DNA from: a bacterium
Lineage (GTDB): Bacteria; Auribacterota; Tritonobacteria; UBA1439
DNA length: 64,000 bases
Assembly: GCA_028716845.1 (NCBI GenBank)
Contig: JAQUPF010000006.1
Coordinates: 62,001-126,000 of the forward strand
Reading direction: 5' to 3'
A model generated the notes under the pieces. It made no database searches. It saw only the letters and a list, made by a program, of their open reading frames with translations, and was not told the origin of the DNA. Shown one piece after another: positions 39,103 through 48,518 of the stretch. Numbering within the stretch: the first letter of the stretch is position 1; every line of letters starts with the position of its first letter. The translations under genes were made by a program, and so were the position numbers.

Positions 39103-39699
39103 TCAGAACGAGAGCCCCGAGAAGCCGAGGAACGCCATCGAGATGAGTCCCGCCGTGATGAGCGCGATCGGGATCCCTTTCAGCGCCTCGGGGACGTCGG
39201 CGAGATCGAGCCGCTCCCGGATCCCCGCCATGATGACCATCGCGAGCATGAAGCCGACGCCCCCGCCGAACCCCTGCACGACGCACTTGAGCAGGCTCCC
39301 CGGGGTGCCGAAGAACTCCTGCCGGTTGAGCGTCGCGACGCCCAGGACAGCGCAGTTCGTCGTTATGAGCGGCAGGTAGATGCCGAGCGCCCGGTAGAGG
39401 GCGGGGACCGACTTCTGGAGGAACATCTCCACGAGCTGGACGAACGAGGCGATGACGAGGATGAAGGCGATGATGTACAGGTAGGTGATCCCGCAGGGGA
39501 CGAGGACCCACTCGTACACCGCCCAGGTGATGACCGAGCTCATCGTCATCACGAAGATGACCGCCATCCCCATCCCCATCGCCGAGGGGATCCGCTCGCT
39601 CACGCCGACGTACGGGCAGAGGCCGAGGAAGCGGGAGAAGATGAAGTTGTGGACGAGGACCACCCCGACGAAGATCATGAGCAGCTCAAAGAAGTCCAT
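39103..39699 (-). CDS. rnfA: Rnf complex subunit A
   Basis: VVLVHNFIFSRFLGLCPYVGVSERIPSAMGMGMAVIFVMTMSS. Confidence 0.95.
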   Translation of the reverse strand: MDFFELLMIFVGVVLVHNFIFSRFLGLCPYVGVSERIPSAMGMGMAVIFVMTMSSVITWAVYEWVLVPCGITYLYIIAFILVIASFVQLVEMFLQKSVPALYRALGIYLPLITTNCAVLGVATLNRQEFFGTPGSLLKCVVQGFGGGVGFMLAMVIMAGIRERLDLADVPEALKGIPIALITAGLISMAFLGFSGLSF

Positions 39700-40351
39700 C
39701 GTCCCCCCTCCGCAGCCGGCGGTACCGGAACAGGCCCATGAGGAGGCCGAGGGTGATGAGGGCGCCGGGGGCGAGCGTCATGACGAGCGCCGGCCTGAAG
39801 GCGGGGCCGAAGACCGGCGCGCCGAACAGCCGCCCGGCGCCGAGCAGCTCCCGGACGGCGGAGAGGAGGCAGAGGGCGAGGGTGAAGCCGAGCCCCATGC
39901 CGAGCGCGTCGAGGAGCGAGGCGCCGACGCCGTGCCTCGAGGCGAACGCCTCCGCGCGGCCCAGGATGATGCAGTTGACGACGATGAGCGGGACGAAGAT
40001 GCCGAGGCGGGCGTGGAGGGCCGGCGCCCAGGCGTGCATGACGAGGTCCACGATGGTGACGAACGACGCGATCACCACGATGTAGATCGGGATCCGTATC
40101 CGCTGCACCTGCCGGTATAGGGGGGGGCTGAAGAACCGCCTGAGGGTCCCCATGAGCGACGAGACGACGAGGGTCGAGCCGAGGAGGACGAACGTCGCCG
40201 CCGCCCCCATCCCGATGGCGTTGGCGACGCTCACGGAGACGGCGAGGGCGGGGCAGAGGCCGAGGATGATGACGAAGATCGGGTTGAGCCTGAAGACGCC
40301 CTTGCTGAACTGGCCCCAGGCCCCCTCGGGACCGCCGCGCGCCGCGCTCAT
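39686..40351 (-). CDS. rnfE: Rnf complex subunit E
   Basis: FRLNPIFVIILGLCPALAVSVSVANAIGMGAAATFVLLGS; IFVPLIVVNCIILGRAEAFAS. Confidence 0.95.
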   Translation of the reverse strand: MSAARGGPEGAWGQFSKGVFRLNPIFVIILGLCPALAVSVSVANAIGMGAAATFVLLGSTLVVSSLMGTLRRFFSPPLYRQVQRIRIPIYIVVIASFVTIVDLVMHAWAPALHARLGIFVPLIVVNCIILGRAEAFASRHGVGASLLDALGMGLGFTLALCLLSAVRELLGAGRLFGAPVFGPAFRPALVMTLAPGALITLGLLMGLFRYRRLRRGDDGLL

Positions 40352-41007
40352 CCGCCCCTCCCCTCCTCCGGGACGCCGGCGCGCATGAATTCCCCGACCG
40401 CATCCCGGACCGCGTCGGTGAGGGCGCGGCTCGTGATCGTCGCCCCGGTGACGGCGTGGATCCCCTTGCCGGACTCGGCGGGCCCGCGCAAAACGATCTC
40501 GTCCGCGCGGAGGCCGGCGTACTGCTCGAGGAACCAGGGCCGCGGGGACGGCGCGTCTCCGCCGCCCCGCCCGCCGAAGAGGAGCCCGATGCGGGCCCAG
40601 AGCGACTCCCCCGCCTCCGTCTCCTCGATGCGGGCGCCGAGGCCCGGCGTCTCGGCCTGCGAGAGCACCCGCACGCCGGTCACCGTCCCGTCCGTCGCGA
40701 TCCCGACGAGGACACGGATGGGGCTCTGGTATCCCTGCCGCTCCGCCGGGAGGGCGTAGCCGGCGATCCGGCCGTCGGCGCCGTACCCATCGTAGAACGT
40801 GACCGATCCGCCGCCCGGGAGCGGCCGTTCCCTCGCCCCGGAAAATCCGGCCGCGCCGGGGAGGACGACGGCGAGCGACTCGGCGAGTTCGCGTGCCGCC
40901 GCCTGCTCGATCCGCGGCTGCGTCGCCCGCTGGACGAAGCCGAGGGCGAGGCCGCTCGCGGCGCAGACGGCCGCGAGGAGCGCGCCGAGCCTCAGCGTCT
41001 CGCGCAT
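40348..41007 (-). CDS. rnfG: Rnf complex subunit G (FMN-binding)
   Basis: N-terminal TM; AETPGLGARIEE; AVTGATITSRALTDAVRDAV flavinylation motif; start set to 41007. Confidence 0.93.
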   Translation of the reverse strand: MRETLRLGALLAAVCAASGLALGFVQRATQPRIEQAAARELAESLAVVLPGAAGFSGARERPLPGGGSVTFYDGYGADGRIAGYALPAERQGYQSPIRVLVGIATDGTVTGVRVLSQAETPGLGARIEETEAGESLWARIGLLFGGRGGGDAPSPRPWFLEQYAGLRADEIVLRGPAESGKGIHAVTGATITSRALTDAVRDAVGEFMRAGVPEEGRGG

Positions 41008-41945
41008 CAACCCCTCCCCCGCCGCGAGCCGAACCGCCGCGGCTGCGTGCACCGGTCGATGAGCGGCGTGAAGGCGTTCATGAGCAGGATCGAGTAGCAG
41101 ACCCCCTCGGGATAGCCGCCCCACCGGCGGATCACCGCGGTGATGATCCCGCAGCCGGCGCCGAAGACGAGCCTCCCCCCGCCGGAGAGCGGGGCGGTCA
41201 CCATGTCGGTCGCCATGTAGAAGGCGCCGAGAACGGCCCCGCCCGCGAGGACGGCGAGGAGCGGGTCGGCGCCGACGAGCAGGCTCATGCCGGCGAGGGC
41301 GCCGAGGAACGAGGCGGGCGTGTGCCAGGTGATGTCGCGCCCGGCGAGGAGCAGGACCGCGCCGGCGAGGAGCAGGAGGGCGGAGGTCTCCCCGATGCAG
41401 CCGCCGACGCGGCCGAGGAACAGGTCGGCGTACGACGGCAGGGGGAGGTCGAGCCGCTCCTTGAGGATGCCGAGCGGCGTCGCCGCCGAGACGGCGTCCC
41501 AGGCGCCGTAGGGGCGCCAGGAGGTCATCCGGGCGGGGTACGACGCCATGAGGAACGCCCGGGCGGCGAGGGCCGGGTTGAAGATGTTGAAGCCGAGGCC
41601 GCCGAACGCCAGCTTCGCGACGGCGATGGCGACGAGCGCCCCGACCGGCGCGAACCAGAGCGGCGCGCCCGGCGGCAGGTTGAAGGCGAGGAGGAGGCCG
41701 GTGACGACGGCGCTCCCGTCGCGGACCGTGATTGCCCTTCCGAAGAGCAGCTCCACGAGCGCCTCCACGGCCATGCAGCTCGCCACGCAGGCGGCGGTCA
41801 GCGCGAGCGCCGCGGGACCGAACGACCACACGCCCCAGGCGAGCGCCGGCAGGAGGGCGATGTTCACCCGCCACATCACCCGGGCGACCGAATCGCCCGT
41901 GCCGACGTGCGGCCCGGGGGCGAGGATGAACACCCGCTCGCTCAC
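41007..41945 (-). CDS. rnfD: Rnf complex subunit D
   Basis: GTG start VSERVFILAPGPHV; DGSAVVTGLLLAFNLPPGAPLW; GGLGFNIFNPALAARAFLMASYP; YMATDMVTAPLSGGGRLVFGAGCG. Confidence 0.94.
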   Translation of the reverse strand: MSERVFILAPGPHVGTGDSVARVMWRVNIALLPALAWGVWSFGPAALALTAACVASCMAVEALVELLFGRAITVRDGSAVVTGLLLAFNLPPGAPLWFAPVGALVAIAVAKLAFGGLGFNIFNPALAARAFLMASYPARMTSWRPYGAWDAVSAATPLGILKERLDLPLPSYADLFLGRVGGCIGETSALLLLAGAVLLLAGRDITWHTPASFLGALAGMSLLVGADPLLAVLAGGAVLGAFYMATDMVTAPLSGGGRLVFGAGCGIITAVIRRWGGYPEGVCYSILLMNAFTPLIDRCTQPRRFGSRRGRG

Positions 41946-43255
41946 CGCTTCCCTCTCTTCCCGATCTCCATCTTCGCCCGCTTGTAGTGCTGGACCTGCC
42001 CCCTGCTCGTCGTGCAGACGTAGGCGCAGGCGCCGCACTCCATGCAGTCGAGGACGCCGTACCGCTCGGCGATCTCCCACGCCCCGCGCTCGGCGGCCCG
42101 GCGGATGAGCGACGGGGAGAGCCCCATCGGGCAGACCGTCAGGCAGAGGCCGCAGCGGATGCACGGCCGCTCGGCGGGGATGCCGCGGGACGGCAGGGCG
42201 ATGATCCCCGAGGTCCCCTTCACGACCGGCACCTCGGCCGTCCACTGGGCGATGCCCATCATCGGCCCCCCCATGATGAGGAGCGCCGCGTCCGGGGCGA
42301 GGCCGCCGCACTGGGCGAGGAGGTCCGCGAAGGTCGTGCCGATCCGGACGAGGAGGTTGGCGGGCTCTCGGACGGACGGCCCCGAGACGGTCACGACGCG
42401 CTCGTAGAGCGGCTTGCCGAGCGCGCACGCCTCCCAGACCGCGACCGCGGTCCCCGCGTTCTGGACGACGACGCCCACGTCCGCGGGGAGGCCCCCGGAG
42501 GGGACCTCGCGCCCGAGGAGGGCGCGGATGAGCTGCTTCTCGGCGCCCTGGGGGTACTTCACCTCGACGAGGACCGCCTCGATCTCCGGAAACGCCCGCG
42601 CCGCCGCGGCGACCGCCTCCCGGGCTTCGCGCTTGTTCGACTCGATGCCGACGGTCGCGCGCGCCGCGCCGGTCGCGCGCATGAGGAGCCGCGCGCCGGC
42701 GACGACGTCGCCGGGGCGCTCCCGCATGAGCCGGTCGTCGGCGGTGAGGTACGGCTCGCACTCGGCGCCGTTGATGATGACGTGCCCGATCGTCCTCCCC
42801 GGTGGCGGCGACAGCTTGACGTGCGCGGGGAACTCGGCCCCCCCCAGCCCGACGATCCCGGCCTCCCTGATCCTCGCTATGATCTCCGACGGCGCCGCCC
42901 GGACCGGGTCGGGGATGCCGGTCCCCTCCCAGGCCTTCTCGTCCCTGCCGTCCCCCTCGATCTCCACCGCGGGCGCCGTGCCGCCGTAGGGAACGGGCGT
43001 CTCGCCGATCAGGGAGACGGCGCCCGATATGCTCGCGTGAACCGGCACCGCGCGCGCCCCCTCCCCCTCCGCGATCTTCTCGCCCGTCAGGACCCGCCGG
43101 CCCGGCTCGACGAGCGGCCGGAGGCGGGCCTTCCCGCCCCCGCCGAGCGGGATGATGACCCGGGCCGGCAACGCGGCGCGGCGGATGGGGAGATCGCGGG
43201 TGCGGTCCTTGCAGTCGGGCGGGTGCACCCCGCCCCGGAACGTCTTCAATCGCAT
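41942..43255 (-). CDS. rnfC: Rnf complex subunit C
   Basis: GLGGAEFPAHVKL; INGAECEPYLTADDRLM; CIRCGLCLTVCPMGLSP and CMECGACAYVCTTSRG. Confidence 0.96.
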   Translation of the reverse strand: MRLKTFRGGVHPPDCKDRTRDLPIRRAALPARVIIPLGGGGKARLRPLVEPGRRVLTGEKIAEGEGARAVPVHASISGAVSLIGETPVPYGGTAPAVEIEGDGRDEKAWEGTGIPDPVRAAPSEIIARIREAGIVGLGGAEFPAHVKLSPPPGRTIGHVIINGAECEPYLTADDRLMRERPGDVVAGARLLMRATGAARATVGIESNKREAREAVAAAARAFPEIEAVLVEVKYPQGAEKQLIRALLGREVPSGGLPADVGVVVQNAGTAVAVWEACALGKPLYERVVTVSGPSVREPANLLVRIGTTFADLLAQCGGLAPDAALLIMGGPMMGIAQWTAEVPVVKGTSGIIALPSRGIPAERPCIRCGLCLTVCPMGLSPSLIRRAAERGAWEIAERYGVLDCMECGACAYVCTTSRGQVQHYKRAKMEIGKRGKR

Positions 43256-43256
43256 G

Positions 43257-44060
43257 CTACTCCACCTCGAGCCGCCGCACGTCCACGATCGGCGTGCCCG
43301 CGGGGCTCCGGGCGACCTCGTATCCCCAGACGCGGACCCTGTCCCCCTCGAAATAGGCGATGTTGATCGTCTCGGAGACGATCAGGCACGCCGTCCGCCT
43401 GAAGAGCGTGCCCGCGACGAGCCGGTGGCGGACGCCGGGGACCCCGGCCTCGTCCGCCTTCCTGATCGTGCCCTCGAAGACGCGGGGGGGCGGCCTCCGT
43501 TCGGCCGGCGGCGATGCCGGCGGCCCGGGCCGCTCCTCCTCCCCTGCGGCCGCCGGCTTCCCGGGCGCCGTTTCGCGGGGGTGGAGCTCGATCAGCTCGG
43601 CGCTCACCCAGCAGGCCGCGCTCGAGGGCGCCCGTATCCTGGTCCAGTCAACACCCTCCTCGACGACCTCGACCCGGTCGCCCCGCGAGAGCGCGCCGAC
43701 GACGTTCGCCTTGAGCGCGGGCTTCGCCCTGACGTTGAGCCGCCCGCAGATCACCGCGCCGTCCGCGACGTAGCGGCTCGCCACCCAGAGCGGCACATCG
43801 GCCGGGGGGACGATCCCGAACCAGCCGCCCTCGAGGCCGGTGACGGTCACCCGCTCGCCCCGCTCGAGCGTCGCCACGATTTCGTAGTTCAGGCTCCTCC
43901 CGGCGCGCACGTTCGCCCGGTCTGCGACGACCTCGCCCGCGCACGGGAACTTCAGCCGTTCCGCGGTCGTCGCGGCGGCGACGAGGCACAGGGCGGCCGC
44001 GCACGCACTCCCCGCGTCGCGCGCGAATCCCCGGCCGTCACCTCTCGAACATCTTTTCAA
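43257..44060 (-). CDS. Secreted SH3b-domain protein
   Basis: Signal; VVADRANVRAGRSLNYEIVATLERGERVTV and RLNVRAKPALKANVVGALSRGDRVEV. Confidence 0.85.
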   Translation of the reverse strand: MKRCSRGDGRGFARDAGSACAAALCLVAAATTAERLKFPCAGEVVADRANVRAGRSLNYEIVATLERGERVTVTGLEGGWFGIVPPADVPLWVASRYVADGAVICGRLNVRAKPALKANVVGALSRGDRVEVVEEGVDWTRIRAPSSAACWVSAELIELHPRETAPGKPAAAGEEERPGPPASPPAERRPPPRVFEGTIRKADEAGVPGVRHRLVAGTLFRRTACLIVSETINIAYFEGDRVRVWGYEVARSPAGTPIVDVRRLEVE

Positions 44061-44748
44061 GGTGCTCCCTCGACACGACGCGGAACGACCCGGGCGGGAG
44101 GCCGCCGAGGCGCAGCCCGCCGATCGCCGTCCGCCGCAGCGCCAGGACGGGGCAGCCGACGGCGGCGAACATCCGCTTGAGCTGCCGCTTGCGCCCCTCC
44201 CTGATCCTGACCGTCACCGTTCCGCCGCCGGCGGCGGCTCGCGCCTCGACGACGCGGGCGGGCAACGTCATCCGCCCGTCGATCGGGATCCCCCGCTCGA
44301 TCCGCGCCCTCGCGGCGGCGGCCAGCGGCGCGGCCGTCCGCAGGATGTAGGTCTTCCACACCTCGCCGCGCGGGTGCGCGACGCGCTCGGCGAAGGCGCC
44401 GTCGTTCGTGAGGACGATGAGCCCCTCGGCGTCGAAGTCAAGGCGCCCGACCGTGAAGAGGCGCTGGGGCACCTCCGCGAGGAGGCCGTACACCGTCGGC
44501 CGCCGGCGCGGATCGCGCCGCGTGCAGAGGACGCCGCGCGGCTTGTTGAGGACCACGTAGACCTTCTCCTCGGCGCCGATCCGCCTCCCGTCGAGCGTGA
44601 TCACGTCGGCCGCCGGGTCGGCGGCGCTGCCGAGCGCCGTCACCGTCAGGCCGTTGACCCGCACGCGCCCGGCGCGTATGAGGGCCTCGCACGACCGCCT
44701 CGACCCGGCGCCGGCCGCCGCCAGGATCTTCTGGAGCCGCTGCCTCAC
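44038..44748 (-). CDS. rRNA pseudouridine synthase (RsuA/RluB family)
   Basis: S4 domain GAGSRRSCEALIRAGRVRVNG; VGRLDFDAEGLIVLTNDGAFAERVAHPR; REGRKRQLKRMFAAVG. Confidence 0.94.
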   Translation of the reverse strand: MRQRLQKILAAAGAGSRRSCEALIRAGRVRVNGLTVTALGSAADPAADVITLDGRRIGAEEKVYVVLNKPRGVLCTRRDPRRRPTVYGLLAEVPQRLFTVGRLDFDAEGLIVLTNDGAFAERVAHPRGEVWKTYILRTAAPLAAAARARIERGIPIDGRMTLPARVVEARAAAGGGTVTVRIREGRKRQLKRMFAAVGCPVLALRRTAIGGLRLGGLPPGSFRVVSREHLEKMFER

Positions 44749-44782
44749 CCGGACCGCCCCCCCGCGCGACGCGGCGGCGACC

Positions 44783-44935
44783 TCAGTCCACCCGCGTCTT
44801 CGGCAGGCCGAGGACCCTGTCGCCCTCCTTCCACTTCCCCGCCTTCTTCAGGGTGTCGATCCGCTCGAAGCGCTTGAGGACGTTCCGCTTCGTCTTGATC
44901 TTCCCGCTCCCGCCGAAACTCGAGTGCCTGCTCAT
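44783..44935 (-). CDS. Small basic protein of the Chlamydiae/Verrucomicrobia/Planctomycetes type (not in ORF track)
   Basis: 50 aa read directly: MSRHSSFGGSGKIKTKRNVLKRFERIDTLKKAGKWKEGDRVLGLPKTRVD*; matches the MSxHSS...RNVLxRxERIxxLxxxGxWxEGDxVxGLPKxR pattern. Confidence 0.88.
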   Translation of the reverse strand: MSRHSSFGGSGKIKTKRNVLKRFERIDTLKKAGKWKEGDRVLGLPKTRVD

Positions 44936-44969
44936 CGTCCAGCACCTCCTCCCTGCCGCCGCGCCCGCC

Positions 44970-45950
44970 TCAGGGGCCGAGCAGGGCCGCGAAATGGCAC
45001 GCGGAACGCCTGCCGGGCTCGACCTCGTCGAGGCGGGGCTCCTTCTCGACGCACACCTCCCGCCGCATCAGGCAGCGCGGGTGGAACCGGCAGCCCGGCG
45101 GGTATCGCAGCGGGTCCGGCACGCTCCCGCTGATCGCCTCGAGCCGGCCGCGCCGCTCCCCCAGCCGCGGCATCGAGCGGAGGAGGGCGCGCGTGTACGG
45201 GTGGCGCGGGGCGTCGAGGAGCCCGCCGGCGGGCCCCTCCTCGACGATCCTCCCCGCGTACATAACCGCCACCCGGCCCGCGATCCTCGAGACCACGCCG
45301 AGGTCGTGGCTGATGAGGAGGAGCGCCATCCCGCTGTCCCGCTGCACCTCCTCCAGGAGCGCGAGAATCTGCGCCTGGATCGTCACGTCGAGCGCCGTCG
45401 TCGGCTCGTCCGCGATGAGGAGCCGCGGCCGGCAGGAGAGCCCCATCGCGATCATCACGCGCTGCTGCATCCCCCCCGAGAGCTGGTGCGGGTACTCCCG
45501 CAGGCACTCGCCGGGCACGGGGATGTGAACGCGCGCGAGGGCGTCGCGCGCCTCCCGCATCGCCGCGGCGCGCCCGATCCCCCTGTGGAGCATGATCGCC
45601 TCGGCGAGCTGCCGCCCGACGGTCAGCACGGGCGTGAGCGAGGCGAACGGGTCCTGGAAGACCATCGCGATCTCGCCGCCCCTGATCCGCCGCATCTCCC
45701 GCTCCGTGAGGCCGAGGAGATCCGTCCCCCTCCACCGCACGCGGCCCCCGGCGATCGTCCCCTCGCGGGGGCCGATGAGGCGCATGATCGCGAGCGCCGT
45801 CGCGCTCTTCCCGCACGCGCTCTCGCCGACGAGGCCGAGCGTCTCCCCCTCGTCGAGCCGCAGCGACACGCCGTCCACCGCCCTGACGATGCCGTCGTCG
45901 GAATGGTAGACGGCGACGAGATCCTCGACCTCGAGCAGGGTACCCCCCAT
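44970..45950 (-). CDS. Oligopeptide/dipeptide ABC transporter ATPase (OppD/DppD-type)
   Basis: VGESACGKSATALAIMRLI; YPHQLSGGMQQRVMIAMGLSCRPRLLIADEPTTALDVTIQAQIL; C-terminal Cys-rich peptide-transporter motif. Confidence 0.93.
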   Translation of the reverse strand: MGGTLLEVEDLVAVYHSDDGIVRAVDGVSLRLDEGETLGLVGESACGKSATALAIMRLIGPREGTIAGGRVRWRGTDLLGLTEREMRRIRGGEIAMVFQDPFASLTPVLTVGRQLAEAIMLHRGIGRAAAMREARDALARVHIPVPGECLREYPHQLSGGMQQRVMIAMGLSCRPRLLIADEPTTALDVTIQAQILALLEEVQRDSGMALLLISHDLGVVSRIAGRVAVMYAGRIVEEGPAGGLLDAPRHPYTRALLRSMPRLGERRGRLEAISGSVPDPLRYPPGCRFHPRCLMRREVCVEKEPRLDEVEPGRRSACHFAALLGP

Positions 45951-46029
45951 GCGCGCCCCTCCCGCGGCGGCCCCGGACGGAAAATATCCACCGCCCGCCC
46001 CCCGACGGTGGATCGGCTGCCCGGCGGCG

Positions 46030-46380
46030 CTACCCGGCGTCGCCGCCGGCCTCTCCCGCCGCCCCGGCGGGCGCCTCGGGTGCCGGCGGGACCGCCGCCG
46101 CGGCGGGGGCGGCCTCCTCGCCGACGGCCCCGACGATGGATCTCCCGCCCGCCGGGCGCAGCCGCGTGAAGAGGAGGCAGGAGACGATGAACGTCACGGC
46201 CAGGACGATCGTCACCTTCCCCAGGACGTCGCCGGCGCGGGCGCCGAATATCGTCTGCCCGCCCCCGCCGAGCCCGAACGCGCCGGAGAGCCCCGCGTCC
46301 TTGCCCGACTGGAGGAGAACGGCGACGATGAGGAGAACGCAGCTTGTGACATGGACCGCCACGACCAGCATGAACAGCAT
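46030..46380 (-). CDS. secG: Preprotein translocase subunit SecG
   Basis: VHVTSCVLLIVAVLLQSGKDAGLSGAFGLGGGGQTIFGARAGDVLGKVT. Confidence 0.92.
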   Translation of the reverse strand: MLFMLVVAVHVTSCVLLIVAVLLQSGKDAGLSGAFGLGGGGQTIFGARAGDVLGKVTIVLAVTFIVSCLLFTRLRPAGGRSIVGAVGEEAAPAAAAVPPAPEAPAGAAGEAGGDAG

Positions 46381-46390
46381 TGATGCCTCC

Positions 46391-47155
46391 TCAGGTATAA
46401 TACCGCACGATGCGGCAGAACGAAGCCGCGTCGAGGCTCGCCCCGCCCACGAGCGCGCCGTCGATGCCGTCCTCCCGCATGATCCCCTTGATGGTGTCCG
46501 CCGTCACGCTCCCGCCGTAGATGACGCGGAGCGCGTCCGCCGCCCCCTGGCCGTGGCGCTCCCGCGCCCACATCCTGATGAGGGCGTGCACGGCGGCGGC
46601 CTGCGCCGACGTCGCGGTCCTGCCGGTGCCGATCGCCCAGACCGGCTCGTAGGCGATGACGCACGCCCGGAGGACCCCCTCGTCCCGCGCGGCGAAGCAG
46701 CCGTCGAGCTGCTTCCGGATGATCTCGTCGGTCACGCCCTGCTCCCGCTTCTCGAGCGTCTCGCCGACGCAGACGATCGGCGTGAGCCCCTCGGCGAGCG
46801 CCGCCGCGATCTTCCTCCCCACGGTCTCGTTCGTCTCGCCGAAGGACCGCCGGCGCTCGGAGTGGCCGAGGATGACGAAGGCGCACCCGGCATCCCTGAG
46901 CATCCGGGGGCTCACGGCGCCCGTGTAGGCGCCCTCCGTCTCCCAGTAGCAGTCCTGCGCGCCGAGCCGGATGACGCTCCCCTCGAGCATCTCGCCGACC
47001 GCTCCGAGGGCGGTGAACGGGGGGCAGACGACGATCTCGGTCTTCCGCTCGTCGTACAGCTCGCGCTTGAGGGCCGCCACCAGCTCGATGGCCTCCCCCA
47101 CCGTCTTGTGCATCTTCCAGTTGCCGGCGATGAGCGGCCGCCTCATGCGATCCAC
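46391..47155 (-). CDS. tpiA: Triosephosphate isomerase
   Basis: [56 protein letters not shown]. Confidence 0.97.
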   Translation of the reverse strand: MDRMRRPLIAGNWKMHKTVGEAIELVAALKRELYDERKTEIVVCPPFTALGAVGEMLEGSVIRLGAQDCYWETEGAYTGAVSPRMLRDAGCAFVILGHSERRRSFGETNETVGRKIAAALAEGLTPIVCVGETLEKREQGVTDEIIRKQLDGCFAARDEGVLRACVIAYEPVWAIGTGRTATSAQAAAVHALIRMWARERHGQGAADALRVIYGGSVTADTIKGIMREDGIDGALVGGASLDAASFCRIVRYYT

Positions 47156-47165
47156 CGGACCGTTT

Positions 47166-47300
47166 CAGCCGCGGAGATCACAGAGACCGCAGAGGGGATG
47201 GACCGCCGCGGATATTCGGCATTCCGCGACACCCGACCGCGCGCTTTTCCGTTTTCCCTCCGCTGCATCTCCATGCCCCCCGTGTACTCCGTGGCTCAAC
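47166..47300. repeat. cacagag-family intergenic inverted repeat
   Basis: ccgcggagatcacagagaccgcagagg ... cccccgtgtactccgtggct; arms imperfectly complementary. Confidence 0.45.
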
Positions 47301-48489
47301 ATTCCTTGTCGGTCAGGGCGGCGATGCCGGGGAGCGTCTTCCCCTCGATGAACTCGAGCGAGGCCCCGCCCCCCGTGGAAACGTGCGTCACCTTCTCCTC
47401 GAGGCCGAACGTCCGCAGGGCGGCGATCGAGTCGCCGCCGCCGACGACGCTCACGACGCCGGGGCGGGCGACCGCCCGGGCGATCTCCTCGGTCCCGCTC
47501 GCGAAATCTTCGATCTCGAAGACGCCCATCGGGCCGTTCCAGAAGACCGTCTTCGACGATCCGATCCGCTCCCCGTAGAGCGCGACGGTCGCCGGCCCGA
47601 TGTCGACGCCGATCCAGCCGTCCCCGATCCCCTCCCCGTCGAAGAGGCGCGTCTCGCTCCCCGCCTCCACCGCGCGGGCGGCGAGGTGATCCACGGGCAG
47701 GAGGAGGGCCTTCCCCGCGCGCGCCGCCTTCCCGAGGAGCGCGGCGGCGACGCCCTCGAGGTCCGGCTCGACGAGGGAGCCGCCGACCGGCACCCCCTTC
47801 GCGCGGAGGAGGGTGTAGCTCATGGCGCCGCCGATCATGACGCAGTCGGCGCGGTCGAGGAGGCGCTCGATGACGGCGATCTTCGTGGAGATCTTCGCGC
47901 CGCCGAGGACGGCCGCGAACGGCCGCTCGGGGCTCGAGAGGATCCCCCCCAGCCGCTCGATCTCCTTCTCCATGAGGAAGCCGGCGGCCGCCTGCGCGAC
48001 GTGGTGCGTGACGCCCTCGACGGACGCGTGGGCGCGGTGGGCGGTGCCGAAGGCGTCGTTCACGTACAGGTCGCCGAGCGACGCGAGCCCGCGGCTGAAG
48101 CCGGGGTCGTTCTCCTCCTCCTCCGGGTGGAACCGGAGGTTCTCGAGCATGACGACCTGGCCCGGCTGCATCCGCGCGACGATCCCGCGCACCTCCTCGC
48201 CGACGCAGTCGCCGCACTGGCGGACCGGCCGGTCAATGAGCGATCCGAGGCGCGCCGAGACGGGGGCGAGGCTCATCGAGGGGACCGGCTTCCCCTTCGG
48301 CCTGCCGAGGTGCGACATGAGGATGAGCATCCCGCCGCGGTCGATGACGTAACGGATCGACGGGATCGAGGCGAGGATCCTGCCGTCGTCCGACACGTTC
48401 CCGTGCGGATCGAGCGGCACGTTGAAATCGACGCGCATGAGGACCCGCTTCCCCCGCACGTCCAGGTCCCCGATGGAGAGCTTGCGCAT
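47296..48489 (-). CDS. pgk: Phosphoglycerate kinase
   Basis: KRVLMRVDFNVPL; LMSHLGRPKG; GGAKISTKIAVIERLLDRADCVMIGGAM; VSTGGGASLEFIEGK. Confidence 0.97.
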   Translation of the reverse strand: MRKLSIGDLDVRGKRVLMRVDFNVPLDPHGNVSDDGRILASIPSIRYVIDRGGMLILMSHLGRPKGKPVPSMSLAPVSARLGSLIDRPVRQCGDCVGEEVRGIVARMQPGQVVMLENLRFHPEEEENDPGFSRGLASLGDLYVNDAFGTAHRAHASVEGVTHHVAQAAAGFLMEKEIERLGGILSSPERPFAAVLGGAKISTKIAVIERLLDRADCVMIGGAMSYTLLRAKGVPVGGSLVEPDLEGVAAALLGKAARAGKALLLPVDHLAARAVEAGSETRLFDGEGIGDGWIGVDIGPATVALYGERIGSSKTVFWNGPMGVFEIEDFASGTEEIARAVARPGVVSVVGGGDSIAALRTFGLEEKVTHVSTGGGASLEFIEGKTLPGIAALTDKEC

Positions 48490-48518
48490 GGGACGTCCCC
48501 CCGAGGGCTGCGCGGCGG

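Noticed and set aside
44745-44945. 66-aa ORF in the track
   Set aside because: Wrong frame; the conserved small basic protein uses another minus frame (44783..44935).
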